A stretch of DNA of 64,000 nucleotides. It comes from Pontibacter sp. G13 (GTDB taxonomy: Bacteria; Bacteroidota; Bacteroidia; J057). The notes beneath the pieces were generated by a model, which was given only the letters and a program-made list of their open reading frames with translations, ran no database searches and was not told where the DNA came from. Positions 63,147 to 64,000 of this stretch are shown in pieces. Location of the stretch: positions 1,607,576-1,671,575 of the forward strand of contig NZ_CP134696.1 of NCBI RefSeq assembly GCF_031851795.1, read 5' to 3'. Position numbers and translations under genes: made by a program. Every line of letters begins with the position of its first letter. Position 1 is the first letter of the stretch.

Positions 63147-64000
<854 letters not shown>

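Overview
The window is a stretch of Bacteroidota chromosome of roughly 50 % GC. The phylum call rests on a TonB-dependent receptor with an N-terminal carboxypeptidase-like domain, a protease with a type IX secretion C-terminal tail, a DUF3857/transglutaminase protein, a subtype-PGING CRISPR-Cas system and weak Shine-Dalgarno signals. A Saprospiria- or Cytophagia-like member is plausible, but the genus cannot be named from sequence alone. No rRNA or tRNA genes were seen.

Layout. 0-9.1 kb: housekeeping and membrane genes (outer-membrane barrel, Prc-type protease, ChrA, Na/Pi symporter, rhomboid, large lipoprotein). 9.1-14.4 kb: a possible KTSC-like small protein, a 1243-residue TPR/DUF3857/transglutaminase protein and a dienoyl-CoA isomerase-like crotonase. 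14.5-18.2 kb: a gene-free mosaic of shuffled, palindrome-rich repeat modules between two convergent gene ends. 18.2-20.2 kb: a two-gene trans-3-hydroxy-L-proline catabolic operon. 20.3-32.1 kb: a Fic protein behind a triple operator, then a co-directional run of kinase-like, phosphatase-like and DUF2064 genes, a TonB receptor, a YnjBCD-type ABC importer and an overlapping radical SAM gene, closed by a terminator. 32-48 kb: DUF547 protein, lipoprotein, two Crp/Fnr regulators each paired with a downstream enzyme-like gene (DinB and MBL-fold), a TetR-ABC-HlyD-TolC export operon whose ATPase has degenerate catalytic motifs, a T9SS-exported S41 protease, an HExxH protein and RtcB. 48.1-60.3 kb: WYL regulator, cas6-cas5-cas3-csp2-csp1-cas4-cas1-cas2 (type I-B, subtype PGING) and a 48-repeat CRISPR array. 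60.3-64 kb: small membrane protein, GH25 lysozyme-like lipoprotein, alpha/beta hydrolase lipoprotein and the 5' part of a monomeric isocitrate dehydrogenase gene.

How the genes work together. The clearest units are the CRISPR-Cas locus (complete interference and adaptation set with its own WYL regulator), the hydroxyproline pair (dehydratase makes pyrroline-2-carboxylate, reductase makes proline), the export operon under a TetR protein with a 19-bp palindromic operator, and the import locus (outer-membrane receptor, periplasmic lipoprotein, two permeases, ATPase, radical SAM enzyme).

The most unusual observations are the modular repeat mosaic at 14.8-18.2 kb, a separate dispersed GC-rich repeat family with three copies in the window, the receptor/ABC/radical SAM locus of unknown substrate, the ABC exporter lacking canonical catalytic residues, a spacer with a 15-nt match at its 5' end to the system's own cas3, and one protospacer acquired twice with different lengths.
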